Assembly (NCBI GenBank): GCA_007026445.1
Contig: VDMD01000006.1
Location: 310,001 to 374,000 of the forward strand
From: Schizophyllum amplum
Taxonomy: Eukaryota > Basidiomycota > Agaricomycetes > Agaricales > Schizophyllaceae
DNA length: 64,000 nucleotides
Direction of reading: 5' to 3'
Below, in pieces: positions 24,701 through 34,110 of the stretch (position 1 is the first letter of the stretch; every line of letters begins with the position of its first letter). The notes under the pieces are model-generated. The model did not search any database. It saw only the letters and a program-made list of their open reading frames with translations, and had not been told where the DNA came from. A program made the translations under genes and the position numbers.

Positions 24701-26367
24701 CCGAAACGCCGAACCCCGTCGCCGACGCGCATGTTGACGGCGGCGGAGTCATAGTCGATTTGTGGCGCGCTTTTGTACTTCGACGCGTCTGCTGTCATTG
24801 TAAAAGCATTGTAGTGACTAGCAAGGCCATGGCCTCGAAATTGCGTGTTTATTGGCGGGTTTTTGACGGATTTCCCACGGGTTGCGGCGGGTTCGCGGGT
24901 CGGCCGAGTGCGACCCGTACCCGTACCCGTGACCTGATCCTACCCGTGACCCGGCGGGTTTTCGAAACCCGTGCCTTTCCTTATCCACATCGACAAGTTA
25001 ACCCCCTGGAAGGGCAACGATGTCAACGGCGAAACTCCACAGCCACCCGAACCGGTGGAAGTGGAAGGCGAGGAGGAATACGAGGTGGAGGACATCCTTG
25101 ACAGCCGTATACGCAACAAGGTCCTCCAGTACCGCGTCAAGTGGAAGGGCTACGACGAGAGCCATAACAGCTGGGAACCCGCGGCTCACCTGGCAAACGC
25201 CAAGCGCAAACTCAATGCTTTCCACAAAAAGCACCCGAGCGCCCCGCGTGCAATCAACGCATCCATCTTTGCATCCCTCCCCTGGCAGCCCATCGTCAAC
25301 TTCACGGCTGCCCCACCCCAGGAACTCGGTTGGGAGGACGGCCTTTACGCAGATCATCGAGGACGATGAGTCTTAGCAGGGGGGTAATGTCACGACGCGC
25401 CAGTATACCCTTATTTTCCCTTGTTTGTCCCTTTTCATTTTCCTTTTCCCCCTATTTTGGACTGTTTACGCATCTAGACCCACCGGCTATCTCGAGACCC
25501 AACCCTTATCACATGCTCCCCACTTTGGCTTTCCCCTTTCGTCCGCCTCTGCCTCTGTACTATATCGCATCATATTGCGCCATCCTGACGCCTTAGAACT
25601 CGCTTCTCCTCCCTCTTACCTATAAGCCCTGTACCAGCACCTAGTTCCCCATCTCGACCTCTTGGTCATTGGGACTAGGTGCGCCTTACTATACCTTTAG
25701 GTAGAAGGGAATGCTAACTTGGTCATTGGGACTAGCCTGCACAACGCTCGCCCCTTGTCGATTTGTGCTCTACGCCGTCGACACCGTCGGGATCGCCTAT
25801 CTCTCCCTCCGTTGCCCTGCACGTGCCGATCACGTGTGGTGTTCCTCTCTGGTTGTTTGTTGTTGTTGTGTGGTCGCTCCGAGTCTCGTCAGCTCAGAGC
25901 TTCAAGCTGATCTTTTTTTTTCTTTGATCGGCTGCTGACATTCTTTGCAGAAACCTTCGAGGGGCTCGGTGTCGGCTCACGTCTTGCGCACCTCCGCCTC
26001 CCTTCGCAGTATAACTGGATCCCAGTCTGCGCCGGTGCCCTGTACGGCATCACCACGCCGATTGGCATCGCTGCTGGCCTTGGCGTGCGCACAACGTACA
26101 ACCCGGGCAGCACGACCGCATCAATCGTCAGCGGCGTGATGGACTCCATCAGCTCTGGCATCCTGCTCTACACCGGCCTTGTTGAGGTAGGTCCATCCAT
26201 ATCTTTGCCGTAACAGAGTACCACTGCTGACCATCATACAGCTCCTCGCGCACGAGTTCCTGTTCAACCGGGAGATGCAGAACGCGTCCAATGGCAAACT
26301 TGCCTACGCGATTGGCTGCATGGTCCTGGGATGGGGGCTGATGGCGCTCCTCGGCAAGTGGGCATGA
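12746..26367 (+). CDS. ZIP-family zinc (iron) transporter, 359 aa, with a transposon-filled 12.2-kb intron
   Basis: Membrane transporter importing Zn2+ (possibly Fe2+) into the cytosol, related to fungal Zrt1/Zrt2. Exons: 12746-12984, 13037-13067, 13120-13203, 13257-13365, 13422-13605, 13660-13730, 25951-26186, 26242-26367; the sum is 360 codons. The N-terminus has [19 protein letters not shown], followed by membrane helices, a His-rich cytosolic loop ([15 protein letters not shown], about 154-168) as metal sensor, then the metal-site helices with [11 protein letters not shown] and [13 protein letters not shown] (about 239-251). Intron 5 uses a GC donor (GCAAGT). Intron 6 (13731-25950) holds the whole gypsy element and its nested insertions. 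Without them it would be an ordinary intron of about 56 nt, and the donor, branch region and acceptor are all intact. The reading frame is therefore preserved, but expression depends on splicing a 12-kb intron, unusual for a fungus. Confidence 0.9.
13738..14246 (+). repeat. 5' LTR of the gypsy element
   Basis: 509 bp, TG...CA ends. A TATAAG motif (about 13971) may be the core promoter. The 18-mer CTTGGTCATTGGGACTAG occurs twice (14011-14028 and 14068-14085), and CTAGTTCCCC just before the first copy can pair with GGGACTAG. Confidence 0.95.
14712..15137 (+). CDS. Overlapping upstream ORF of the gypsy element, 141 aa
   Basis: The ORF begins with the first ATG after the 5' LTR; there is none in 14247-14711. 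It encodes an Arg/His/Tyr-rich, apparently helical protein starting [20 protein letters not shown], with an acidic tail ([12 protein letters not shown]). It overlaps, in another frame, the Pro/Thr/Ser-rich leader continuous with gag, and ends 70 bases after gag's own first ATG (15068). The structured-looking composition argues it is a real product rather than a shadow, but I cannot assign a function. Alternatively it acts as an upstream ORF tuning gag translation. Confidence 0.45.
   Translation: MADCTYCAHPITPAALYEIHSQLSREYIRRLRRAEFYYLRTHQAVVSLSVHVHGPYHIKRATHLRLRADYVEARGNYHHARFRLRDCLRRHAQFRNHLSHTDTPAPAFHRQLAPESSDDDESDSGSSEQSVDEHDEHDQLA
15068..16233 (+). CDS. gag: Gag (capsid and nucleocapsid) of the gypsy element
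   Basis: Structural protein packaging the element RNA in cytoplasmic particles. ATG 15068 is the first in this frame, although the frame is open upstream to about 14248 with a Pro/Thr/Ser-rich leader that could be translated from a non-AUG start or after splicing. The capsid region (about 15180-15720) has the retrotransposon gag pattern ([12 protein letters not shown] ... FKNRF ... [16 protein letters not shown]). Two zinc knuckles of the C-x2-C-x4-H-x4-C type follow ([14 protein letters not shown] and [14 protein letters not shown], about 15882-15985). The frame stops at TAG 16231, directly after a run of five T's. Confidence 0.85.
16230..16739 (+). CDS. Aspartic protease of the gypsy element (separate frame)
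   Basis: Retropepsin-like protease that cleaves the gag-pol polyprotein. It lies in the -1 frame relative to gag; the frames overlap through GTTTTTAG at 16226-16233. The catalytic motif DSGAT lies around 16427, and an ILGLPWL motif near 16640 matches the second conserved strand of the fold. An internal ATG exists at 16284, but a -1 frameshift from gag is the more likely entry. It ends at TGA 16737, where the pol frame takes over by a second -1 change. Confidence 0.8.
   Translation, partial: LERVRANAAASAPLPPYCMHSTSAYDSTYVTTLYSSREIDPSSSHFRIRVTLGGLNRSTDIAAMIDSGATSPFLDRKFVQRLRIRSFPLRHPIAVYNIDGTLNTAGSITHFSRLRMSLDGWTGYVDFLITDLGGESVILGLPWLRQVNPSIDWRKGEFQIPRPRPRQLR
16700..18978 (+). pseudogene. pol: Gypsy pol, part 1: reverse transcriptase, RNase H and integrase zinc-binding region
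   Basis: First segment of pol, cut off by the 3.85-kb element at 18979. The frame opens after TGA 16697 and overlaps the protease frame to 16739. Reverse transcriptase is recognised by [30 protein letters not shown] and the catalytic YLDDI; RNase H by [11 protein letters not shown] and [10 protein letters not shown]; and the start of integrase by the His/Cys zinc-binding region ([10 protein letters not shown] ... CDACARRK). The segment is uninterrupted, so pol was intact until the insertion. The last native codons before the break read THPL, with the 7-bp duplication ATCCACT at 18972-18978. Confidence 0.9.
18979..22826. mobile_element. 3.85-kb terminal-inverted-repeat element, copy 1, inside gypsy pol
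   Basis: 3848 bp, flanked by the 7-bp duplication ATCCACT (18972-18978 and 22827-22833). Terminal inverted repeats of roughly 80 bp, imperfect, start CAGCTGCTGCTGTAAGCC and CACCTTATGCTGTAGGTC and share a CATTAA-C-TTAATG palindrome and a TTTTATATGTTGGTGGGC block. No transposase is recognisable; the many open frames are overlapping and GC-driven. An AT-rich island (about 20620-21010) differs from the rest. The ends, the 7-bp duplications and a second near-identical copy at 28928-32774 show recent mobilisation, presumably by a transposase encoded elsewhere. The superfamily is not assigned. Confidence 0.9.
22834..23656 (+). pseudogene. pol: Gypsy pol, part 2: integrase catalytic core and GPY/F region
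   Basis: Continuation of pol after the 3.85-kb element, starting at the codon after the repeated ATCCACT. The core has [12 protein letters not shown] with the first catalytic Asp, FISDRGSQF with the second, and [14 protein letters not shown] with the Glu. [16 protein letters not shown] segment (about 23545-23600) is the GPY/F module. It is cut at 23656 by the non-autonomous hAT insertion, which puts a TAA at once in frame. Confidence 0.9.
23657..24983. mobile_element. Non-autonomous hAT-like element, complete copy, inside gypsy integrase
   Basis: 1327 bp, bounded by TAAGGAAGAGCACGGGT and the inverse of TAAGGAAAGGCACGGGT (15 of 17 match), with a perfect 8-bp target duplication TCCACATC (23649-23656 and 24984-24991), the hAT signature. 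Subterminal GGGT clusters occupy both ends. It is the same family as the copy at 1-1164. It codes for nothing recognisable. A related hAT transposase is encoded at 1162-4413 in this window, though that element's own tip is only 13 of 17 identical. Confidence 0.95.
24992..25369 (+). pseudogene. pol: Gypsy pol, part 3: chromodomain C-terminus
   Basis: Last part of pol after the hAT insertion. It carries a chromodomain ([19 protein letters not shown], then [15 protein letters not shown]), which in chromoviruses guides integration by binding histone marks. The frame ends at TGA 25367. The polypurine tract GCAGGGGGG (about 25376-25384) follows, just before the 3' LTR. Confidence 0.9.
25388..25896 (+). 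repeat. 3' LTR of the gypsy element
   Basis: 509 bp, one substitution from the 5' LTR. It is followed by the second GAGCT duplication and then the original 3' half of ZIP intron 6 (T-rich tract and CTGAC branch-like site before TTTGCAG). Confidence 0.95.
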
Positions 26368-26994
26368 GAGCTTTGCCTTCTTGTATAAAACAGCGCCGTA
26401 CCGTGCTCAGCTGGGGGCTTCGGCCGCGCTTCACCGATGTTGCTACAGAAATGTTGTGGCTTCATGCCATACTTACTTGTCAGATGTCTCCCACACGCTC
26501 ATCGTCCCTGCTGTCGTTGCGCAATTCTATCGTTCATGCAGTCCTTTACCAAAGAGGGCACCGCCTTGTTGACAAATAAACATGTTCCGAACATATAAGT
26601 AGGGTGGGTCAAATCAAGGCTGAGAAATGCCCAGGAACGCAGCTTCGTGGCTGCTCCGTTTGTGAACAAGGCAATCCATGGCCCATCGAACTGAGCGTGA
26701 GTGGCCGCATAGCGTTGATACTCGCCTGAAGGATATGTTGTTAGTAAGCTCTCGCGACACTCGAGCACGACGACTTGTACTTACCTCATTCACTACGGAT
26801 ATCTAAGGTCGAAGATGCTGTTGAGTGCGACCCAGGTGCGACCTCGCTGGCGCCTTCATCTGGCAAGCCTGTGTAGGGTCTGGTATCCGGCTGGGCTTGG
26901 ATCCCGTCACACACCTGCCCGCGTACATACATCGTCACGTCTCGCATTGTACTCCTTAGCTCACTCCGGCGCGGAGGTTACGAGGCACATCCCA
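26368..26994. other. Downstream of the ZIP gene; no gene recognised
   Basis: About 630 bases that should include the ZIP 3'UTR. Short frames on both strands are not convincing. The region separates ZIP from the orphan DUF6534 exon. Confidence 0.5.
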
Positions 26995-27222
26995 CTACTG
27001 TATATCATCCTGATTCTCTGCCAGAGCTTCGAGCCATCTTACACCTGCATCGCGAGGAGCCATTGAAACTTGAGTTGCTCTCATATGGTTGTCGCTTGTG
27101 TTGCAGTTGATCTCTTCGGGCGCTATGCCTGGTCGAGCATTCAGGACGAAAAGCATCACAGCTGTATTGGCACAGATCAAAGCAGGATGCAGGCAGCTGC
27201 GACAGTTGTGAACTCGGCGCAC
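26995..27222 (-). pseudogene. Orphan last exon of a DUF6534 gene
   Basis: The reading frame contains AVMLFVLNARPGIAPEE, clearly homologous to the last exon of the three complete DUF6534 genes (GNVMLFVLNARAGLRPGE and relatives), and ends at TAG 26995. The conserved Tyr-Gly-Asn at the exon start is altered to Asn-Thr-Ala, and none of the ten upstream exons is present before the repeat-rich DNA at about 27300. It is read as the remnant of a fourth array member, cut off by the transposon block. Confidence 0.75.
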
Positions 27223-28927
27223 ACCCAGCTGGTCACCTTAGTTCTGTGAAGCAGGTCGATGATTCACTGATGTCATTTCAGCCTCGAACGCGGTTGTACA
27301 TCAGCATCACGAAAAGGGGGTCCCCGAAGAGGTGATGTCAGGTGTCCTCAGGACTTCGGGTCCGAGGCAAGTCGCCTCAGGTGTGCTCGCATGTCCTGAG
27401 GACACCTCAGTTCTCCTGTGCTCACCTCTGTTCACCTATGTTGTTTTGGTACCTACAAGGTGCATTGAGGTGAGCTTAGCCAGTGTCAGGTGATCTCAGG
27501 TTATCCCGCTCGTATTATAGCAGAGGTAGTAGTACAGCATATATATCTAATCTATTATCCTCTACGGTATGTTCTATACTATAACCATCCCCGCCTCTTC
27601 CCCCCGTCACACATCCTTGCCATTCAGTCACTGTGCATGTTATGCAGCACGTAAGGACGGTCTGCGTGAGCTGCACAGTGGCCTCCTCACCGGCCCTCGC
27701 ATTGCGTATCTGGTTCAAATCAGCCATGCAAAACAACGGGTAGAGGGGGAGCTGTTCGCCGCGACGCGTCCTCTCGCTATGTGCTTTCGCGCTCCCGCAT
27801 TGGCTTCTCCCCAGCCTCGCTTGCTGACCGAACCGATCACCACGCGTCAGCCTCCGGTTTCCCAGGCATGAGAATCGCGTATCACATGATGCGTGGGTCC
27901 AGGGTCGATCCAGAAAGACGGCAAGGTGAGCGAGCGGGACGAAGGGTGTGCGAGGGAAGGGAAAGAGGGGGAGGGATGGAAGGGGAGAGAGAGGACAGGA
28001 GGGTGGAAGGGAAGAGGACAAAGGGGAAGGGGAGGGAGAGGAGGGAAAGGGGGGGAAATCGACTGGGTGCGCACCTGTGTCCACGCTCGTCGCCTGCACA
28101 ACGGAGAGGGAGCAAGCGCAGTACGTCCTGATGACGGGGATGATATGCTTCCTCGGTGACGAGGGCGACACAACACAGTTTGAGCCTTTGCAACGCGTCT
28201 GACGCCTTCCCAAGGGCGGATACGACGCTTTACCGCACGCGGCACAGCGAGTGCGCGTTGCGCGTATATGCTCTCGATAAGAGCCATCTTGCGTTGAGCA
28301 CAGGGGTGTAAAGACAGATTGAGGGGGCGAGAGGCGAGGGGCGAGGGGCGAGGAGTGGAGGCGGCAACGGAAGAGCGTGCAGACGGCAAGCGGCAACAAG
28401 CTTCGTGCTGAGCAAAGCCTTAGACAAGGCGCGGAAGTCGTAACGCACGTGATTATGGCTGCGAACTGGACCGGACCTCGATCCGGATCCTGTCCGGATC
28501 TTGCGACTGCTCACGGCGAGCCTCGCCGCCTGAGTCACCCACCGCACCTTTCCTCCTACCATCATGTCTGTCGCCTCCAGGTCGCCTCGTCGATGTCCTT
28601 TTCTCCTCCCGCGTTACTGCTCCTCACTCAATATTACCCACCCTTGTTCTTACCGCGCTACCGCACCCGCGCGAGTCAACAAATGCAAGGCGCTGCGAAG
28701 CAGCACTGATCGCGTGCGCGCAATGAAAGTGCGTCCTCTATGCCTTGCACTCTGTACCTTACTGATACACACCTAGCATAGTGCTCGAGACAGCGAGAGG
28801 CGTGCACATCGGCCGACCTTGGCTCGGCAGCGCGCCGTCGCGCTGTGCCGCCTCTCCAGTCTCGCCCTCTCCTGAGCGCGTACGGGCGCTTCGCGCGGCA
28901 CTCGTGAGTCATCCCCTGCAATCTGTG
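27223..28927. other. Repeat-rich, gene-free DNA left of 3.85-kb element copy 2
   Basis: Contains clustered TCAGGTG/CACCTGA motifs (27320-27500), a long G+A-rich tract (about 27900-28060, mostly GGGA) and a second G-rich tract (28320-28370). Similar motif clusters and G+A tracts lie on the other side of copy 2 (32880-33300 and 33700-33890), suggesting both sides belong to one older repetitive element. No protein homology was recognised. The 7-bp duplication ATCTGTG ends it at 28921-28927. Confidence 0.45.
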
Positions 28928-31900
28928 CACCTTATGCTGTAGGTCATTAAGTTAATGGACGGGATATGTCCCACCGACGCTTTTATATGTTGGTGGGCGC
29001 TATCCCAACCCGGCAATTGCCGATTCTCAGAGGCCGGGACACACCTATTTGGGGCCGGGAAACCGGTCTGGAGCGGTATTATAGCGAAATAATGACCGGG
29101 GAATCCCCCTTTTTGGGGGTTTTCAATATTTTTATCAATTTATATTATTTTGCTCGCGTGTGGCGTTGCTGTGCGCGCCGAGCACGCGACCACCGCCCTG
29201 GCTCTGCCACGTGTTGCTGCGCGCGCGCCACCGCGACTGCACCGCACTGGTTCGTTGCTCCTCTCAATACAATAATATATATATATGCACGTATACAGAT
29301 GTATGTACCATAAATACACCCCGCACGCGCGAGCGCGCTATACGAGGGGGAGCAGGTGGGGATGGGGTGGGGTGGGGATGGGGGGGGGGGGGCATGCACA
29401 TCGCGCCTGCATGCGTGTAGGTACGGCATGCGTGAGGCGACGGGTTCCTTCGCGCAGGGCCAGCGTAGCGGTGCGCGCGCGCGTCTCCCGCTCGAACGCG
29501 CCACCGCGTGCGCACGCTGCGTGTCTGCTGGTCTGGGTGATATGGTGGCGGGGTGGTGGTGGTGCTTGAATGAGAGCGAGCGCGGAGGGTGGGGCGCCGC
29601 CCGCCCGCCCCCCCACTGAGTCCCCTCGCCTGAGGAAATAGGCTTCGCGCTGTGCGTACACAGCGCAAAGCCCTTCCTTCCACGTATGGCGTTGAGCGCG
29701 CCGAGTTCACGAACGGCGGGCCGCGCGCGGGAGGTGGGTGGTGTGAGCAGGAGGAGAGGCGGGCAGGGGAGGCCGATCGGCGGCGAGGGGAAGGCGAGGG
29801 GAAGGGCGGCGTGGGCATCGTCGAGGTCAGCAGAGAACGACGCCAGCCGGCTCCGCGCCTCCAGCTGCACGCCAGCGCCCGCCGTTGTTTGCCCATCCTG
29901 GACGACCCAATACCTCGCTTGGCGAAGGTGGTAACGGGCGTCTGGGATGGGCGCGCGGGGCGGGCGCTGATGCATGGTGGGGGGTGCGGAGGCGGCGGGG
30001 TGTCTCTCTTAGGTGTTGTACGGGCGCTTGGGGTGTTGGAGGCGGTAGGGCGCCGGGCGTGTTGGCTGAGGACAGGCCTTGCTCGCAAACGCACACAGCG
30101 CGGCGCGTGCATGCGTTCACGAGTGACGCCGTAATTTTTTTTTCAGTATTGTGTTCCACAGTAGAACCATTGTGACGTACCTTAGAGGGCTCCTATGAGC
30201 CCTCGCGCCCCTTAGCTTGCCGTTCCGATCGTTTGTCGTGTCGCGGTCAGCGGTATGGGGAGGCGGTGGCCTGACGACGTGGTGGTGGGAGGCAAGGGCG
30301 AGCGCGTCGCGTCACGTCACACGGCGCGTTGAATTGCGCGCTTCGCGTCGATCTACGCGTGTCGCGCCGCGCGTAAAGGAAGGGCATACTTATCAGCAGT
30401 ATATCGTATGTTTAGTAAGTGAAATTTGATTGTGCGCTGCGACGCACCTGCGGCGTGTTCGCGCCTTGTCATGCCGTCGAGAATACGTTGCTGACTTCGC
30501 CGCAACACGGACACACGTACCGCTCTTGACCGCACTGTGATGCGTACATCCGTCGAAGATCTTGATATCCGTTTTCTGGACCACGCGCAGTCGTTTCGTG
30601 ATGAGGGAGGACGGCGGGGAGCAGCCACAGGGACGGGGGAGTCGTCGCGATCGCGCACGCACGGCGACTCGGACCGGACCACCGAACCTCGCCGCCGACG
30701 TGCTCGACGACCCCAGAGGCACTTCGGACACCTTCCGAAGCAGAATTAAGGCCTATAGCATGTAGAGTAAATATGATTGTATGGATATCTGAAGAGAGAA
30801 TTGAGATTGCATTGAAACTGAGTATCATATACTGCAAAAGTTGTGAGTAGAGGTTGTTCAGATTTCACTGGTTCTTCAGGTGGAGAGCAGTGGATTCTGG
30901 GCTACCATTTGGAAGCTCAGCTACAGTCAAAGCTGGAGCATCTTTGTATACACTTACTTTACCATATACAAGTTGATTCAGGGCTTCAGTGTTTTCAGAT
31001 AAATCATATTGAACTGAACAGTGATTGAGGAGAGTGATCTCTAGGTAATATGGTAGCATCTCACTATATTGCTGACTACATGCCTTTACATTGACTAGAT
31101 AGGGTGATGAATAACACAAAATAACGTACATCTACAAAGAATCGCATCGATCCGAGACCTCCGCGCGCCGCAATCACGCTGCGTCTCGTCCCGAACGCGC
31201 TCGAAATGAGCGCGTTCGTGACGTGACGTAACGCGATCATCTCTCCTCCCGCCGTCATCCGCGACTCGCCCGCCGCTCAACAGCGGCTCAATTGGCAGCG
31301 TCTCGTCAGGGTTGGGTAGAGGGGACTCAGAGGAGTCCCCCGCAGGTGCGTGGTCGTTAAATCCCACAGAAATAAACTAACAAGAGCGTAGATACAGCAG
31401 CTGCAGAGCACGACATGCTCGTTGTGCTCTGCAGCTTCTCTAGCGGGTGCGCATCCCCCGTCACAGTCCCAAACACACCCCCGGAACCCCAAACAACCCC
31501 TCGCACTGCGCGCTCGCAGCCGCGCGCCCACCGTCACCCACCGATGCCCGCCCCATACGCGTCATGGAGGCGGTCCGCCGCCTGCCTCCTGACGTGTCCC
31601 TCACCCTCCTCCATGTCCAATCAGGACTGCAGTGGGTGGGGGATGGTGTGCGCTGGTTAACGGCCATGGCGGGGCCCTCTGCAAGCGAGGGAGCGCCTAG
31701 GGATCGCGTACGCGCCACTACACGCGCCACCCTCCACCACACCCTTCCCGCCGCCGCGCGCTCAGCGTGGATTCCCATAGCAACGAGGGTGGCGTCCGGC
31801 TACGCGCTACGAGTCAGACCACATGCGACTGTCCGTCGCCGCCGTCGCCGTCGCCGCAGCTGCTCACACATCACACACGCCCCCCCCCCTCGCCGTCCTC

Positions 31901-32774
31901 CCCCCCCATCCCGACGAGCCATCTTTTTGGCTCGTCTGCTCACGCCCTCATTCTCGGATTGTCCCCCCCCCCCCACTATTCAAGACTCAGCGACGCGCTA
32001 TCCTCGCTGCTGTCATCCACACACGCGCGTGCACGCTGCAATACGCGGCGCGCCTAGCCCCCTCCCCCCAGACCTCCCCCCTCGCATCTACTGCGCACGC
32101 AGTGGTATTGGCAGGCACGTCTCAGTGGAGACGTCGCCTACCAACCACCGCTTACGCTTTCGATTGCCCAGGGGTCAGCAGTGCCGCCGCTCGCGCCACC
32201 GATCGTGTGCGTGCCCCGACCCTCCCAGCTCCCTCTAGCCTCCGTGAGCCCCTCAGTCACCCATTCCGATTTCCATACAGCTGCTATAGACCTTTGTGGA
32301 TGCCCACCGCACACTGCGCAACGTGCGTGCACCGCCCCGCCGCGCGCGAAAATTTTCGTGCGCGTTTTTCGCGCTTTTTGTTGGTTTTTGTTTGTTTCTT
32401 CTGCAGATTATAGGTATATAAGATGTATATAGTGTATATTCATAGCCCTCCATACTAGATCGATGTATATAGGGCCGCGGGGAGCCCATGCGTGGGGGCG
32501 GCACCTCGCGTCGCGTGCGCACGTGGCCGGCAAGGCCCGAGCGCCAGCGCGTGGCCAAAATTATCGCACGCGCAGCGGTTAATTAGCCATCAATTCGTGG
32601 ATTTCCATTAATACTGGGCCCCGGCAGCCTACCTGCCATTTACAGCGGGCCCCCGGAGGGCTCCCGGGCAGCCGGACTCGGAAATTTCCGGCTTGGGATA
32701 CGGCCCACCAACATATAAAAGCATCGGTCGGACATATCCCAGTCCATTAAGTTAATGGCTTACAGCAGCAGCTG
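28928..32774. mobile_element. 3.85-kb terminal-inverted-repeat element, copy 2 (inverted)
   Basis: 3847 bp, flanked by ATCTGTG (28921-28927 and 32775-32781). It is the reverse complement of copy 1 with only a few differences: a poly-G length change with an adjacent A/G change near 19780/31975, and single substitutions in the stretches matching 21300 and 21400. The same ends and different 7-bp duplications define the element boundaries. Confidence 0.95.
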
Positions 32775-32781
32775 ATCTGTG

Positions 32782-34110
32782 ATTGATACAATAATCTAGC
32801 AACGGGTTAGCACATCAGACGCACCCCTGTCGACCCTCGACGCTGAAGCGGCGGTGCGCGGGCGCCGTCGCTCGCTGTGCCGCCCTCTTGCGGTGCACTC
32901 CCGTCCGTGGCATGGAGAGTGAGGCGAGGGGAGACCCCGAGTCGAGCCCAGGGTGGGTGGATCCGACTGAGCGATGACGATGGGCGAGGAGCGCCGCCCG
33001 CGACAAGCGAGGGGACGGGCATGCTAGTCGGCGAGGCCAGAAGGGGGGAGGCGTCGACGGGCGAGGTGAAGATGATGGAAGGGGCGAGGGGAAGCGAGTG
33101 GGGAAGGCAGACAGGTGAGCAGAGGCGAAGACGAGGCAAGGGGAGGTGTTGACACAGCCCGACAAGTCGAGGGCGATGGTGGACTGGATGACGGGCGAGG
33201 GAAGGAGGAAACGGCGCGGGTCGAGGCGACGGGCAAGTGTCAAGGCGACGCGACGAGTGTGACAGGCGAGGGGCGACGACAAGGCGAGCGAAAAGCGTGA
33301 CTTACGCTGTCTAACCCGCCACTTGCTGACGTACACCCTAGCGGTTGGCTCAACACGGGACGTGCATATGTCGCTTTTGCGATATTGACTGGGTAGAGCA
33401 GCGGCAGCGACGCGCCTACGTGCCGCTCCTTCAGGTGAGCTTCGTACTATGTTTATGAAGCTTGCTTACTGCTCACGATCTCTTTATCCTTTTGTTCGCG
33501 CTCGAAAGGGCTTGCCACGGAGGCCGCAAATGCGTTTGCAGCAAAGGTAAGTGTCTCGTGAAGTACGATCACTATTGTTACTGACCTTATAGATCTACAG
33601 GTCGCCAGCAGTACTTTATAGATGACTTCTGTATTATCGTAGATCTTAATATCATTTGATTCCATTTTTACTGTTTAACATTGCGAATAACCTATAATAA
33701 TCGCCAGAAACCTGGGCATATGGGTCAACTACAGGTGCTATATGGTTGCCTCAGGTCACCCCAGGTGGTGTAGGGTTTCGCTGGCCCACCAACAAATTCC
33801 TGGGCATCCTGGACGTCCTAAACGTCCAGGGCTTGCCTCACATCACCTCACATCACCTGATAGCACCTGATAGCACCCACGATCACGGGGGCTTTTTCCA
33901 GATGCAGTAGGGATATGGTAAATGGGCGGCAAGCTGGAAAGCCATGGCAGGCATCACCGGCAACTGAGATAGCACCCGCTGCCTCGTTTGCGTCCATGGG
34001 CATACTACGTAGGCCAGAGCTGCTTACCGGAGCGCGACTGCTGGAGCTGGTCACAGGCGCACGCGGACCAGTGACGAGGGCGAGATGCCGAGGCTCGACT
34101 GAGCATCGTC
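32782..34110. other. Repeat-rich DNA right of 3.85-kb element copy 2
   Basis: G+A-rich tract (32880-33300) and clustered CAGGTG/CACCTGA motifs (33740-33880, including CATCACCTCACATCACCTGA and TAGCACCTGA doublets) mirror those at 27320-28370. No gene recognised. It ends beside the last exon of the first complete DUF6534 gene. Confidence 0.45.

Larger units (their letters stand above)
13738..25896 (+). mobile_element. Ty3/gypsy chromovirus, complete, inserted in the ZIP intron
   Basis: LTR retrotransposon in the same orientation as the host gene. It is flanked by the 5-bp target duplication GAGCT (13733-13737 and 25897-25901). Two 509-bp LTRs start TGTCAC and end AGCTCA and differ at one position (G at about 13850, A at about 25500), so insertion is very recent. 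Order: 5' LTR, AUG-free leader with overlapping ORF, gag with two CCHC knuckles, protease, reverse transcriptase/RNase H, integrase, chromodomain, polypurine tract, 3' LTR. Without the two later insertions (18979-22826 and 23657-24983, plus their duplications) it would be about 7 kb. Domain order (integrase after RNase H, C-terminal chromodomain) places it in the chromoviruses. Confidence 0.95.

Noticed and set aside
27515..28399. 294-aa minus-strand ORF
   Set aside because: Mainly the complement of a G+A-rich tract (Ser/Pro/Leu repeats); no domain and no sensible splice partners.
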